From NCBI GenBank assembly GCA_029532415.1, contig JAQOTA010000046.1, positions 1,178,001 to 1,242,000 on the forward strand: a stretch of DNA of 64,000 bases, read 5' to 3'. Origin of the DNA: Marasmius tenuissimus. Its lineage: Eukaryota; Basidiomycota; Agaricomycetes; Agaricales; Marasmiaceae. Position 1 is the first letter of the stretch. Every line of letters begins with the position of its first letter. The notes under the pieces were generated by a model that did not search any database, had not been told where the DNA came from, and saw only the letters and a list, made by a program, of their open reading frames with translations. Positions 34,769 through 47,352 of this stretch are shown in pieces. The translations under genes and the position numbers were made by a program.

Positions 34769-35803
34769 TCATTCACGAACATCATCATAACTACTGGCTT
34801 GAAGACCATATAGTTGATGACTGTTATTCAGCAAATAAACCAGGTAATTTACTCCCCCTTCCTGAGCAAGGTCGCGCATATCTTCATCTGTCTCCATAGG
34901 AGTGACTGGATCAGGAACCCTTACTGGTATTGTTTCAGGTTCATTTGTCGGATTTATCTGACTTCTCCAGCGTGCTTCAGAATCAATATCGCGCTCAATT
35001 TCTACAGGATGCCTGTTTCCATAGACATTAAATGGTCGAACAGGTGGAAGTCTGGTTCTTGGTGGATTCCTTCTAGGAGCTGGTGGCTGATTTTGTATAT
35101 TTTGCCACTCATCATAATCATCTTGACAAAAACTAAAAGGATTCGTCGCTCCTGAAGGACCAGCAGACTGTGGATCTGGACCATACTGATTAGGATTAAT
35201 ACCGGAGCCTTTCAGTGAACCGGGTCCATCAGTAGGTGGATGATAACCATTGTGCACATCATCGCTTTTATCATCCTGGTTCGGATCCATGGGAGGATCT
35301 CCCCCATTCTCATGATCGTCATCATGAGTATCTGGTGGAGATGGTGGATCAAATGAATCATTATTATTATTATGATCCTCATGGCCATCATATGGGTATG
35401 ATGGAAAGGGTATAGACCAGACAGGTTTGTCGGTTTCATCAAACTCTATGGATCCGGGCAATTCCTTTTGACATTTCGGAAACCAGTTTTCATTAAAAAC
35501 TGCTTGTGGAGTAATGTACACTGAATTGTTTGTTGTACGAAAGAACCGATAAGCTTTTGATCCGCTTTCATATCCAATGAATATCATTGCTTCTGAATGC
35601 GGGGAAAGCTTATTTTTACGTTTCGGTAGGTACGCATAGGCACCGCAACCAAATGTCTTAAAATATGAGACATCCGGTTTCTTTCTTTTGAACAATTCAA
35701 CTGGTGTTTTATACTTCCTCGAACGTATAGGAGTTCTATTATAGATATGGACTGCTGTGAGAATTGCAAATTCCCACCAATTTTCAGGTGCACATGCCTG
35801 AAA
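34769..35803 (-). pseudogene. Copia integrase C-terminal and linker region
   Basis: Continues in the frame of the integrase after the TGA at 35804: FQAC-PENWWEFAILTAVHI, then YFKTFGCGAYAYLPKRK, GYESGSKAYRF (the end of the integrase core and GKGY-like region), followed by a long acidic, Pro-rich linker and RNPPRTRLPPVRPFNVYG. Ends at the TGA 34769-34771 (Arg codon CGA would be one step away). Confidence 0.8.
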
Positions 35804-36931
35804 TCACATAGCTTCAGATTTTTCTCGCAGAGTACGACTAAATCTTTCAGCTCGTCCATTCTGTTCATGTACATTGGGCGAACCTCTATTAGGAAAAATT
35901 CCAAGAGAGTTGTACCAGGCCCACTGTTCATTTGAAAAGAATTCTCCTCCTCGATCAAAGTGTACGCGTTTGACCTTTTTATTAGTCTGGCGCTCTACAA
36001 GAGTAAGCCAATTGCGTAGTTTTAGATCTGTATCACTCTTTTTACGGATTGGATATACCCATCCATACGAAGTTGCATCATCAAATAAAGTTAATGCATA
36101 TTCGTTTTGATAATAAGAGCGAGTAGGAAATTCAATCAAATCACCATGAACTAATTCTAGAGGCTCCTTTGCACGTTTTGAAGAAGAAGGGTATGGTTTT
36201 GCAACCATTTTGCCTTTCACACAACCGCGACAAGGTTTATCTTCCTTAGAGATAGCCAATCTCTTTGGAAACCCTTTAACATTATCCTCTAGTTTCTCTA
36301 AGACTTTGGGATTTATATGTCCCATTCGTCTATGCCAAAGTTTGGAATCCTGAATTGAGAAAGATGCGATCGATGTGAAGGAAGCTTCTCCCACAAGAAT
36401 CTTTGTGTTCATCCATCGCAAATTATCTTCTCCATAGCTCGGATAAAAGCTCATGAGAAGAGAATTATCTTTCTTGCTCCGGATCGAAGTCTCTGGAGAA
36501 TCCAGAACAGTATAGTATCCTATACTTCTGAATTTTCCGGCAGAGATTAAACAATGTGGGCTGTCTGGATTATACATCACTGGAAATAACTTGGTGACTT
36601 GTGTCACTCCTGCACTATTGGTATGTCGAATATAGACAGTACCATATCCTGTTATTTGCACTTGTGCTTTATCCCCAGCTGAAGTTGTAAGACCTAAAGG
36701 CGTTTCAAAAATCTGATAGTCTGAGAAATCCGTCATAAACGGAGTCATATGCGCAGATGCCCCACTATCTAGTAGCCAGGCTTCTTGCGTATTTCCAATT
36801 TCACAATCACTCATTAATGCAGAACAATACGACTCTAATTTTGTCGTAGCAAATACAGAAGTTATTCTAGTTTTTCTAGGTACTGAGTTTCTTAGTACAT
36901 GGTAGTTCTGCATTGAGTGTTTAGTGAAAAA
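35804..36931 (-). pseudogene. Copia protease and integrase core
   Basis: Aspartic protease motif WLLDSGASAHM near 36775, GAG-pre-integrase zinc finger (HRRMGHINPKVL..CRGCVKGK) and the integrase catalytic core with D in VHGDLIEF, D in HFDRGGEFF and E in EQNGRAERFSRT. Ends at TGA 35804-35806 in SEAM-stop-FQAC, one C-to-T step from Arg. The TAA at 36932-36934 lies upstream in the same frame. Confidence 0.85.
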
Positions 36932-37525
36932 TTAACTATCAGAAGATTGAATTACTTGCCAGTCTCCACGATCGTTACTTTCTGCCCAACTATCAACGTC
37001 ATCTACTCCTTCAAGGCCTTCACCATAATCTCCATCATCGAAGTATCTTTCATTTGATTGGAGTTGGGTCTGTTGATATCCTTGTTGGATGAGTCCAAGC
37101 ATATGAGCTCTTCTTCTATCATATTCTTCTTGACGTTGACGTTGATCCCTTTCTAATTGCATACGTTCAGCAAACATTGTTGCTACCATTTGTGAATGGT
37201 AACGTTGCCATTCAACAAATTGTCTAGCTTGCTCTGGATTGTTATCATTAACAACCATAGATATGTTGCCAATGCTAGTTCCAGTTGCAATTTGTTGTTG
37301 TACTGGATCTAGTTGCTGACGTTCAGGAAGTTTATTGATTTCAATGTCCATACTATTATTGACTCCAGGTCCGTAATTTTCAAATTGCGGATTCCTGGGA
37401 TCATTTTCCGACATTACCCAAGGATCAACCTCAGGTTGTTCTTCCGAATCTAGCATACTGCTATCTTCCGGTTCAGAAAGAAGAGGGGTTGGAATAGTAG
37501 TACTAGGACGATTGGGTACATCAAT
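36932..37525 (-). pseudogene. Copia gag C-terminal segment
   Basis: In frame after the TAG at 37526. Gln-rich, coiled-coil-like (QRQRQEEYDRRRAHMLGL) and acidic (DDGDYGEGLEGVDD). No zinc knuckle. It bridges gag and protease in the single long reading frame. Confidence 0.7.
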
Positions 37526-38403
37526 CTAGTCTTCCTCTAGGGATTGGACTCCATAAAAAGATCCTGGGGAATCCGGTGGTGAAAGTGAAGGTCGTTCCAG
37601 GGTGTGTTCAAGTACAGGTGGAGTAGTCGTGGGTCTGTTGATAGATGCATATGTAGGAAAGGGTGGTGAATAAGAACAATTTTGCTCTTCAGCCATTTGA
37701 ATATAGTTTCCAGGATAACGACTATAAAATTCATAGTCCTGGATTGATCTTTCAAGTGCATTAGCTTCTGCTAGTACCATAAAGTCATCAGGATAATAAA
37801 TTGAAGATTCATTTTCCTGTAACGTTCTTCGTGGTACATCAGCACAAGACATGGGAACATCGATACTCTTGTTGTTCATCCATTTATATAAGATCATATT
37901 TTCATTAATGGCTTCTCTCAAATAAATTCTCGGCACAAGACGCCATGTTTGGTGTCTACGAATAAATGCTTGTGCTCTGAAATGAGAGTAAGGAAGAGCA
38001 TTAATCATTCCATCCAACCATTTCCCTTCCAATTCTAGTTTAACCAGTGAATCCCAAAAAATCGGATTAAGAACGTTTATAGGAAGATTTTCTTCCCTTA
38101 AGTATTTCGACTTGCGAAATACTTGTAAGATTGTCTTTCTTTGGTTTTTAACACCGCCATATATGTCAATGTAATCATCGACAGTACTGATCCAATTTTG
38201 ATTATTGATATCAGTAATGACTCTAGAAAGATGTTGAACGTTCCAGCTTCGATAATTGTGGTCACTGAAGAAACCTTGATCCTCTACTGATTCTACATGT
38301 AGAATTGATTCATGCAAATCCAATTCAAAGAGTGCATGTCTCGGAGTGAGATTATGAACTGCATCTCTTTGAATAGGGTACATTACAATTCGATTTGTAG
38401 TTC

Positions 38404-39116
38404 TGTTAGGATCGTGCGGATATGACAGCTCGGACGGAGGTCCGAGCGGAAGAGAACGGAAGCCGACGTGCCGGAATGGACCAGTCGGAGTTGGAGAGAT
38501 TCCGACGACCGGAAGGCCGAACGGATGGCTGGACAATAGTCGAAGGTTTCGCCAACGACACCGTTGAGTTGAGTTGTCCTTGACTGGAAGGAAAGGAGAT
38601 AAAGATGAAGAGGAGATAGAGATAAAGAGATGGAATGAGATGAATGAGATAAACGGAAACCAAGTTGATTTTAATTCTGAGGAATACAAGTCGTGAAGTA
38701 TCTAGCTTATATATGTATCGATCTCCGAGACCTCCGAAGGGGTTCCGGCGATCGTGGTACCGAAGGTGAGTCAAGAGCGGGAGAGAATGTATGTACAGTA
38801 CGGAATCCGAGACGGAGGGTGAAGTCCCGGAGTCGGAGATGAATCGGAAATGAAGTGTCAGAATGGAATGTACGGGATGAGTCATGATAGAATGGAGAGC
38901 GGAATGTCAGAATGTAGAGTATACGTACTACTCGGAGATGAACGGTGAATATGTATCTCCGATCTGTAAGTACCGGGGACACGACGTCGGAATCCGAAGT
39001 CATGTTCCGGAAAGGATCGTGAAATAAAGAGAAACATAAAGTAGATTCCGAGTATCGGAATCTCCGGAAGGTGGATAGAGGCCTTCGGAAACCCCGGAAC
39101 CAGCATGGATGTAACA
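38404..39116 (-). repeat. Gypsy 3' LTR
   Basis: 713 bp. Open frames inside it are chance products that recur in the other LTR. Confidence 0.9.
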
Positions 39117-39130
39117 GTATCCCCCTCTTA
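39117..39130 (-). promoter_or_regulatory. Gypsy polypurine tract
   Basis: Minus strand AAGAGGGGGATAC directly precedes the 3' LTR. Confidence 0.55.
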
Positions 39131-39355
39131 AGGCTCTCGCCTCGAGAGCCGCGGAGGAAGTAAGAAGAAAACCGTAAGACGTAAAAGTTCAGAAGCATTC
39201 GGAAAGAAGACATAAAACAATAGAAACGTGATGAGTCAATAGAACGTTCTGGAACATAAAAGAATATTCTGGAAATCCAAACAAGGAACAAATAGAAAAA
39301 AGATATATAAGAAGCGTACCAAGCGAATCCCAACTTCATTTCCCCAATTCCTAAA

Positions 39356-40580
39356 ATGTCACCTACACCCTCTCGATCACCAACTCCCTCCAATCTTTTC
39401 TTCCTCATTCCGCGTCCGGATGAAGCGATTCCGGATTACATCACCAAGAAACCAAAACTCGCCGAATACTTGGCTCGATATCCGGAAGAGGAGGATGAAC
39501 AAGCCTCACGCGAATTCAACGAGGATGTGAAGACCTGGAACCGGAATCGGAACGCTTGGATAGAGGAAAGGAAGGAAGAGATAGCGGAGAATATTGCGGA
39601 TTGGGAGAAAGCGAAAGCGGATGCGGAAAAGGAGCTGGAGGACTGGCGGAAGGATAGGGATGGTCGGATGGAAACGAGGCGGAAGCAACGGGAGGCTGAG
39701 GAGGAAGAAGTGCGAGCGAAGACGGCAGTTCCGGAAACAGAGGTGAAGTCCGAGCCTCTCGAATACACATTCTCCGACGCCGACAGACAGTCCATGGATA
39801 TGGACTGGGAATCGGTGTGTCCGACTTGTCGGATATTTCCTCCTTCCGATCTTTTTAACTTCTTGTAGTTTTACCCCACGCTGACACCTCATCAACAAAT
39901 GATTTTCCAGTCCGGGTTCGTCGCCGGAAAGAAAACGTCGGAATCCGCGGGAGCTAAACGGAAGGGGAAGGCGAAAGAGAGCAGCGGAAAGGTTACGGAT
40001 GTAGAGGAGGTCGGAACGGGACCGCTTCTTCCGATTGGTAAGTTCAACTTGTCTGGAATCCGATTTCTTCTAACTTTTTATAGCCTGCAAGAAATGTTCC
40101 GTTGCGAATGCAGAATGTCGCCGGAATGTGATGGCTGGAACCAACTTTCGTGGTCCGACCAACGCATGCTTCCGATGCCGCAAGAAGAAAGCAAAGTGTG
40201 TGTTCCCGGACGGAAGCGGAGACGGAACGAGATTGGATGCGGGTTCGATGAAGTCCAAGAACTCGGAAGGAAGATGGAAGCCTGCGGGCAGGAAGGAGGT
40301 ACACTTGGCGCCAGAGGTCGAGAAGGATCTGCGGCAGATCAACCGCGGAATTCAACTCCTCCTTAGTGTTCATGGTGTTGATTTCCTGGACAGCTCGGAT
40401 GAGGGTGAGGACGAAGCGGAAGAGGAAGGGGAAGAGGACCGGGAGGAAGGACCGTCATCGAGGCCTAGCAAGAGGCCAGCGTCTCGATCCCCGAAGACAC
40501 TCCGGAAGAAAGTGAAGAGCGCGGAAACGATCCCGGAAGAGGAAGAAGATGAAGCGGATGAGGACAGGATGGAAGAGTGA
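39356..40580 (+). CDS. Antisense accessory gene of the Gypsy element with a cysteine cluster (360 aa, 3 exons)
   Basis: Exons 39356-39814, 39911-40037 and 40084-40580 join in frame with GTGTGT..CAG and GTAAGT..TAG introns. The N-terminal half is a long charged helix (EEIAENIADWEKAKADAEKE). The centre carries CKKCSVANAEC, then CFRCRKKKAKC, a double CxxC-x(n)-C cluster reminiscent of Zn2Cys6 DNA-binding domains (C-x2-C-x6-C with basic spacer). The C-terminus is acidic with basic patches (nuclear-localisation-like KRPASR..KKVK). It is transcribed against the element and ends 145 bp before the pol stop, so both transcripts converge. The frame is fully open, unlike gag and pol. Role unknown; a self-encoded transcription or silencing regulator is a guess. 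Confidence 0.75.
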
Positions 40581-40724
40581 AGAACGGAATGTCCGGAACG
40601 CGGACAATTTCTTGTTTTTGTATTTGTAGAATAGTCTTGAAACGTCGCCCGGCCGGAAGGCCTTTCTCGGAATCATGAGTGATCGTAAGATAATCGGAAG
40701 CGGAATCGGAACGATGAAATGAAC

Positions 40725-43700
40725 TTAGATAGAATCGATAGGTCCAGGCTTGTGAGGATAACGTTCGTGGAATGCTCGGAGGAGATCCGGAGCGTTGAAG
40801 TTGTCTGCTGTGACCCAAGAAAACTCCTCGTCGGTGCCTTCGTATCCGAGCCATCGGATGCGATATTGTAACTTGCACTTGAAACGATGGTCGATCTTGG
40901 AGTCTAGGATCTCGGAAATCTCGTAATGATCTTCTTCTCTGGTGTCAAGTTCGACAGGACCCGGAGGAGGCTGGACACGATTCGGAATGGGGTTCGGAAG
41001 GATGGACTCAAGTTGGGAAACGTGGAAAGTTGGATGGATGGTATGGAATTCAGTCAGAAGTCGAAGGGTATAAGCAACTGGAGATGGTGTAGCAATGATC
41101 TCGAAAGGACCTAGGAATTTCTCGGAGAATTTAGCGGTAGGTCTGGTCGTTTTGATGTACTTAGCGGAGACCATAACTTTATCGCCAATCTTCCATTCCG
41201 GCTGAGGCTGGAGATGTCGATCCTTCTGTTCCTTCATACGGGTTTGGGCGTGAGTAAGTTCTTCTCGGAGCATGGAATGAAGCTCATCTAAATCAACCAC
41301 AAACTCTCGTGCACGGGCGGAAGCCATGTCTCGTTCCGGGTGGATGGTGATGTTCGGATGATAACCCTTGTTGGCAAAGAATGGTGAGATTCCGGTGGAA
41401 GCGTTCGGAGCATTGTTGTAAGCGAACTCGGCAAGAGGCAGGAGTTCATCCCAGTTGTCCTGCTGGTAAGAACAGTAGACTCGGATATACTGCTCAAGCG
41501 TCTGATTCGCCCGTTCAGTCTGTCCGTCGGCGGAAGGGTGATAACCGGAAGTGTAATGAAGATTCATGTCAAGGGCTTTCCCGAGGGAACGCATGAAGTG
41601 GGAAACGAATTCGGAACCACGGTCGGAGGTGAGGTGCTGAGGAACTCCATGCTTAGAGAACACATGGATAAAGAAGAGTCGAGCGAGTTGTTCGGAAGTG
41701 ATATGGATGTCTGTAGGAATGAAGATTGCTTGTTTCGAAGCGCGGTCGATGATAACTAGGATGGAATTGAAACCGTTAGAGTTCGGAAGTTCCTCGATGA
41801 AGTCCATAGAAATAGAGTCCCATGGTCGTGCGGGAACCGGAAGAGGTCGTAGAAGTCCGTATGGCCGATGTCGTGGAGTCTTGTTCCGTGCACAAGTTAC
41901 ACAGGAGCGAACGTAGTCTCGCACGAATTCTCGGATGAGAGGCCATGTATATTGACGTCGGATGGTTTCTAGAGTCCGGTTCTGTCCAAAGTGACCAGAG
42001 ATGATATGATCGTGATATTGTTGAAGGATTCTAAGTCGGAGGTTGTTGGCTTCAGGAACGTAGATTCTGTCATCTAAACGGAGGAAACCTGTCTCGTCGA
42101 CAGTCCATCTAGTCTCGTCGGAAGTGTCGGAAGCGGATCGGAAGTGTTGGATGAGGGAGGAATCTTCTGTCTGAGCAGTTCGGATGTCTTCATGGAGCTG
42201 CTCGACGTCCATGATAACGCTTGCGCGAAGAACTGGACCTTCAAGGAATGTAGCGCGGAGGGAAGCGGTGAGTTGTTCCTGAGTGAATACAGGTCGGAAG
42301 TTGTGTGGATTAAGATGGGCGTAAGGCGTATCCCCCTCTTTAGGATAGACGTCCCATCGTCTAGTCAAAGCGTCCGGTTTTGCACCGAGCTTGCCAGGAC
42401 AGAAACGGATTACCATGTTAAAGTGAGAGAGGTACTCGGACCAGCGTACTTGTCGTCGGGTGAGAATCTTCGTAGTGGTGAAATATTCAAGATTTTTATG
42501 ATCCGTTACCACGTCGACCGGATTCTCGGAACCTTCCAAGTAGTGCCGCCAACGTTTGAACGCCTCGAAGATGGCGAGGAGCTCTTTGTCGTGCACATCA
42601 TAGTTAAGTTCCGGAGGAGTGAAAGTCCGGGAGTGGAATGCGATAGGATGGATCTCACCGTCGTCGGTCCGGATAGAGAGGATAGCCGCCAACGCATAGT
42701 CGGATGCGTCGGTTTCCACAATAATTTCTCGATCAGGAATCCAGTGCGTGAGGATAGGAGCATGAGTGAATGCCTCTTTCAGAGTATCAAAGGCAGCCTG
42801 GCATTCCGGGCTGAAGTTCCAACGAATGTCTTTCCGAGTGAGGCGGGTTAAAGGAACGGTAATGGCGCTATAGTTGAAGATAAAACGCCGATAGAAGTTG
42901 CAAAAGCCGAGGAAAGATTGAATATCCTTGACTTTGCGCGGCGTAGGCCACTTGGTAATGATATCCACTTTGGACATATCCATTCGAAGACCATCCGGCG
43001 AAAGAATGTAGCCGAGGTATTCGATAGTATCGGTATGGAATTCGCACTTGGAGGCTTTGCAGTACAATCCGTTTGCCCGGAGGCGTTTGAGAACCTCCCG
43101 GACATGCTTCTTGTGAGAGGAAATGTCGTCGGAATAGATGAGGATGTCGTCTAGGTAAACTAAAACGTTAACATCAAGCATATCGGAGAAAATGTTGTTG
43201 ACGAAGCGTTGGAAGACTGCAGGTGCGTTGGATAGTCCTTCCGGCATAACCCGCCACTCGAATGAGCCGTAACAGGTCCGGAAAGCGGTCTTGTATTCAT
43301 CACCGTCGGCGATACGCACAAGGTGATAAGCGTGACGGAGGTCAAGCTTGGTATAGATCCGAGCCTTCCGCGGAGCGTCGAGAAGGTCGGAGATGAGAGG
43401 GAGCGGATAGCGATCTTTTTTGGTAATCTTGTTGAGACCCCGGAAGTCGACGCAGAGTCTAAGATCACCACTCTTCTTCTTGACGAAGAGAACGGGAGCG
43501 CCGAAAGGAGATTTGGATGGAGTGATGAGCCCGGCCTGGAGATGTTCATCGATGAATTCTCAGAGAGCTGTGATCTCCGTTTGAGAAAGGGAATAGATCG
43601 GACCGTGAGGTGGTTCCGTTCCTTCCTCTAACTGAATCTTCATGTCGTCTTCTCCCCGATGCGACGGAAGCTGTTTCGACATTTCTGGACTGAAGACGTC

Positions 43701-44512
43701 AGTGAATTCATGATAATCAGGCGGAATGATTGCCAAATCTTCCTCGGAAAGTTCCGCTGCGCGTCCGGAAGCCACGTCGGAAGGCGTCATCTGGATGGTG
43801 AACGCCTGAGCACCGGATTCGGACTTCGCTCGGAGGTAAGCGCCAGCAGATATGAGGGAAACCTTCGGAGCTATAGCAGACGGAGCTGAGAGAAGATCAG
43901 CGTAGGAATAGATGGGCTCGAATGGATAAGATGGAGACTTAGCCTTGCGCCGAGGCGTACTAGGCTGAGGAGAGACTTCCGAGAGCTCGGAAGAGCGAGT
44001 CGGAAGGGCCGGCTGAGACGGAATAGGCTTTGTCTGGAATTCGATACTGTTGTTCGACCAGTCAACCAACGGGTTGTAGCAGTGAAGCCAGTTATATCCT
44101 AAAACTAGGCTGCAAGCTGAATCAAGGTGAGTGACATAAAAGTCAATCGGAAGGATGTCTCCAGAAGAAAAAATGATAGGTAAAGAGGCCATGCGCGAAA
44201 TAGTGGAACCATGAGAACCATTGAGAAGGCGAAGAGAAATAGGTGGTATTGGAATGGTAGGTACTTGGTTACGTTCCACGTACTTTGTATCTATAAAGCA
44301 GTGGGACGAACCGGAATCAACGAGAGCAGAAAAAGATAATGGTACAGTAGTAGATGACTGTTCGTGTGTATCGGAAGAAATAGACATATTTGAAGAAAGA
44401 GTAAGAGTAAGAGAATTAGGCAAAGAAAGAGCAGCTGCGTTGAGAGTTACCTCGGTGGAATGATCCGGCTCAACGCAACTCCGAACTCATTCCGAGGGTT
44501 CGGAGTTGCGGA
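40725..44512 (-). pseudogene. Gypsy pol: protease, RT, RNase H, integrase, chromodomain
   Basis: Read in the -1 frame relative to gag. The protease motif is ALVDSGSSHCFID (about 44300). RT: PFGAPVLFVKKK, LRLCVDFRGLN and the active site VYLDDILIYSDD. RNase H: VETDASDYALA, HDKELLAIFEAF, TDHKNLEYF. Integrase: HH-CC finger (HIISGHFGQNRT..CVTCARNK), then D (SMDFIEEL), D (LTSDRGSEF), E (QTERANQTLEQ), GPF module (KFLGPFEI) and chromodomain YEISEILDSK..IRWLGYEGTDEEFSWV. Two in-frame stops are seen: TGA 44487-44489 near the frameshift junction and TGA 43560-43562 in EITAL-stop-EFIDEHL, where Arg is expected. Confidence 0.9.
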
Positions 44513-44524
44513 CTATTTTTTCGC
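44513..44524 (-). promoter_or_regulatory. Probable -1 frameshift site between Gypsy gag and pol
   Basis: The gag end reads GCG AAA AAA TAG (A run at 44516-44521). The pol frame is -1 relative to gag, so slippage on the A run would fuse them. A stop (TGA 44487-44489) now lies shortly after in the pol frame. Confidence 0.45.
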
Positions 44525-46435
44525 CTCATCCGGTTTGGATGTGGAGGCGTCCGAAGTAGCTGCAGCACGACCTTTAGCCTGAGAACCGGCCGCAGGTCGC
44601 TTCCTACAATCATCTGTCTTGTGCTTTCCGCCACAGAACATGCACAAGTTGTTCTTCTTCTGACGTTCCTTCTCCTCCGGCTTCAACTTCCCGTCCTTAC
44701 CAAGATACTGGGCAACCGGATTGGTATTGTTAGAAGTCGGATTCGACCCAGAGTTGTTGTTGGCGTTGGACTTGTTGCCGGAAGAGTTGCTGGAAGAGTT
44801 GCCGGAACTCTTGTTGGAGCCACCGGAACTACCGGAACCTCCGGAAGAGTTGTTGGAATGATTTCCGGAGTTGTTGTTGGATCGGGAGTTAGAATTGTTG
44901 TTGTTGGCTCGTTTCACCGCTCGGCCCTCTCGGGATTTCTCCCCTTCGCGTACCCAGTGTGTCCGGTCGTATTCCCGGCACACTACACGCAACTGTTTGA
45001 GAGTCGAAGGACGAGCACCAACGTTCGGAAGTAAATCTTTGATACGCTTTGGCATAGCGCGATAATAGGCATGACGGAGAGCGTTCTCGCCGTAACCAAT
45101 CTTGGCTGCGAGAGTGTTGAAACGAACCTCAAACTTTCCGATTTTCTCCCCTTCTCCCATCCGGAGGTTGTCGAACTTGTCTTCAGCTTCCTCTATCGTA
45201 TCCACCTGTCCGAAGAACATTTCGAGTTCATCGAGGAATGCTCGAAGGCTGAACATCCAAGCGGGCGGGTCGGAATCGGTTTCGTAGGATAGGATTTCGG
45301 GTTAGAAATATTCAAGGCACATGCCACGGAGGTAGGAAATGATGTAGTGGATTTTATCGGCATCGGTAGGAAAGTCGGAGGGACGGTGATTAAAGACGAT
45401 CATACATGACACGATGAAGCTCGGAAGTTTGTCGGGTTGAGTTCCGTCGAAGGTATCAGGTTCCTTGACGTTCCCCTTCTTTTCCGGCTTCTTCTCAAGG
45501 AGCTGGGCGATGATTTTGTTGTGCTCAAGCATGGATTGTACGAGTGCCATCATATTGAATTGGTAGAGATCGTTTCCGGGACCTCTAGGGAATCCAGGTC
45601 CCCCACCTCGTCCACCGGAGGGTCCTCCGCCAGGAGGTCCACCGCCAGGTGGTCCGGGGGGTCCGGGTGGTCCGGAATCACCAGGTTCGTGATCGGATCC
45701 GTCGTCACCTTCCGGCTCCGTATCCGTGTCTCCACCCCTTCTACTACCTGCTCGGGATCCGCCCCTACTGCCACCTCGAGAGCCCTTGGGTTCATCGACC
45801 TGTTTATGTGGATCGGATCCCTCGGGTAACACTGTCTCTGTTGGTAGTTCAGTATCCCGGGGCATAACTGGAGCTGTAACTGGATGAGTGGATGGATGTT
45901 CTTTGTCAACGGCGGCATCGAAAGTAAAGTCATCAATTATTCCCTCATCGGCTTTGTTTTTCCCCTTAGCTGTTTTCGGAGGCGGTTCGTTATGAGCCTT
46001 GTCAAGTGCTAGTGCTAGTTTTGCAGGATCAAGCACCCCCCGAGGATCTTCGATAGTAGCTGGAGAGAAAACTTGACGGGATGCGGGTTTCGGAGGTGGA
46101 GGAGGACGACTAGGAGTTTCGGGTACCTTGTCCCCTACATAGACTGTTCTGCCGTCCTCAAGTGTCCTGTATTTCGAAGCCATTGTAGTAGGACGTCGGA
46201 GCTTGCTAGGCGGAAGTGGTGCAACGGTATTAAGTGTGCCAATACGTGGAGTTGATTGTACGTTGATTTGATATTCGGAAGCACGGACGCTGCTACCGAA
46301 AACCGCTTGTCGTTCTTTACGTCGAACGTAACGGTTGGTTGAGATGGATTCGGAAGCGGAGATACTTCCTATGAATTGGTTGGGTGGATCTTCGTCGAAG
46401 TGTCCAGGGAATTCAGGATTGACTTGTCTGGACAT
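44513..46435 (-). pseudogene. Gypsy gag with one internal stop
   Basis: ATG at 46435 (MSRQVNPEF). Pro/Gly-rich N-terminal half (about 45600-45760), then a retrotransposon gag domain (FLDELEMFFGQVDTIEEAED, YYRAMPKRIKDLL), an Asn/Ser/Gly-rich linker encoded by a repetitive tract (44730-44920) and a zinc knuckle CMFCGGKHKTDDC (CX2CX3HX4C). A TAA at 45302-45304 interrupts EYF-stop-PEIL in frame (CAA, Gln, one C-to-T step away). It ends at TAG 44513-44515 just after a run of six A. Confidence 0.85.
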
Positions 46436-46472
46436 TCAGTAATTTCAACTCAAGGTTCGAGAATTAAAATAC

Positions 46473-47185
46473 TGTTAGGATCGTGCGGATATGACAGCTT
46501 GGACGGAGGTCCGAGCGGAAGAGAACGGAAGCCGACGTGCCGGAATGGACCAGTCGGAGTTGGAGAGATTCCGACGACCGGAAGGCCGAACGGATGGCTG
46601 GACAATAGTCGAAGGTTTCGCCAACGACACCGTTGAGTTGAGTTGTCCTTGACCGGAAGGAAAGGAGATAAAGATGAAGAGGAGATAGAGATAAAGAGAC
46701 GGAATGAGATGAATGAGATAAACGGAAACCAAGTTGATTTTAATTCTGAGGAATACAAGTCGTGAAGTATCTAGCTTATATATGTATCGATCTCCGAGAC
46801 CTCCGAAGGGGTTCCGGCGATCGTGGTACCGAAGGTGAGTCAAGAGCGGGAGAGAATGTATGTACAGTACGGAATCCGAGACGGAGGGTGAAGTCCCGGA
46901 GTCGGAGATGAATCGGAAATGAAGTGTCAAAATGGAATGTACGGGATGAGTCATGATAGAATGGAGAGCGGAATGTCGAAATGTAGAGTATACGTACTAC
47001 TCGGAGATGAACGGTGAATATGTATCTCCGATCTGTAAGTACCGGGGACACGACGTCGGAATCCGAAGTCATGTTCCGGAAAGGATCGTGAAATAAAGAG
47101 AAACATAAAGTAGATTCCGAGTATCGGAATCTCCGGAAGGTGGATAGAGGCCTTCGGAAACCCCGGAGCCGGCATGGATGTAACA
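46473..47185 (-). repeat. Gypsy 5' LTR
   Basis: 713 bp; eight transition differences from 38404-39116. Confidence 0.9.
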
Positions 47186-47344
47186 AGTTCTGATAAGAAT
47201 CCGGATCCAAAGTTTATGATCTGATTGTTTCTTTATCATGTATTTTCGAGTATTGGCCATCACATCTCTTTTGCGATCATCATTTCTCCATGTATCTTCT
47301 ATATCATAGAAGCGTGGAGCTTTAGGTGGCACAAGTCTCACCCC

Positions 47345-47352
47345 ATTAAATA
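47345..47352. repeat. Target duplication of the GGGGC element (left)
   Basis: ATTAAATA, repeated exactly at 49237-49244. Leaving out the element and one copy restores the open Copia gag frame (..PEIFNG-VRLVPP..). Confidence 0.85.

Larger units (their letters stand above)
38404..47185 (-). mobile_element. Gypsy (chromovirus) LTR retrotransposon nested in Copia gag
   Basis: 713-bp LTRs at 38404-39116 and 46473-47185 (TGTTAG..GTAACA) differ at eight positions, all transitions. Target duplication AGTTC at 38399-38403 and 47186-47190. Coding strand is minus: gag 46435-44513, pol in the -1 frame down to 40725 with protease, RT, RNase H, integrase and a C-terminal chromodomain. An extra gene sits antisense between pol and the 3' LTR (39356-40580). 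A few stops in gag and pol make this copy defective. Confidence 0.9.

Noticed and set aside
38406..38885. Open frames of 159 and 233 aa in the Gypsy LTR (repeated at 46475-46954)
   Set aside because: Identical frames occur in both LTRs; they are LTR sequence without domain content.
39436..39898. Ser/Phe-rich minus-strand frames opposite the antisense gene
   Set aside because: Mirror images of the charged-helix coding exon on the plus strand.
46441..46472. tRNA T-arm-like GGTTCGAGAATTAAAATAC next to the Gypsy 5' LTR as a tRNA gene or clear primer site
   Set aside because: No cloverleaf can be completed and the CCA-complement TGG is absent at the LTR edge, so neither call is safe.
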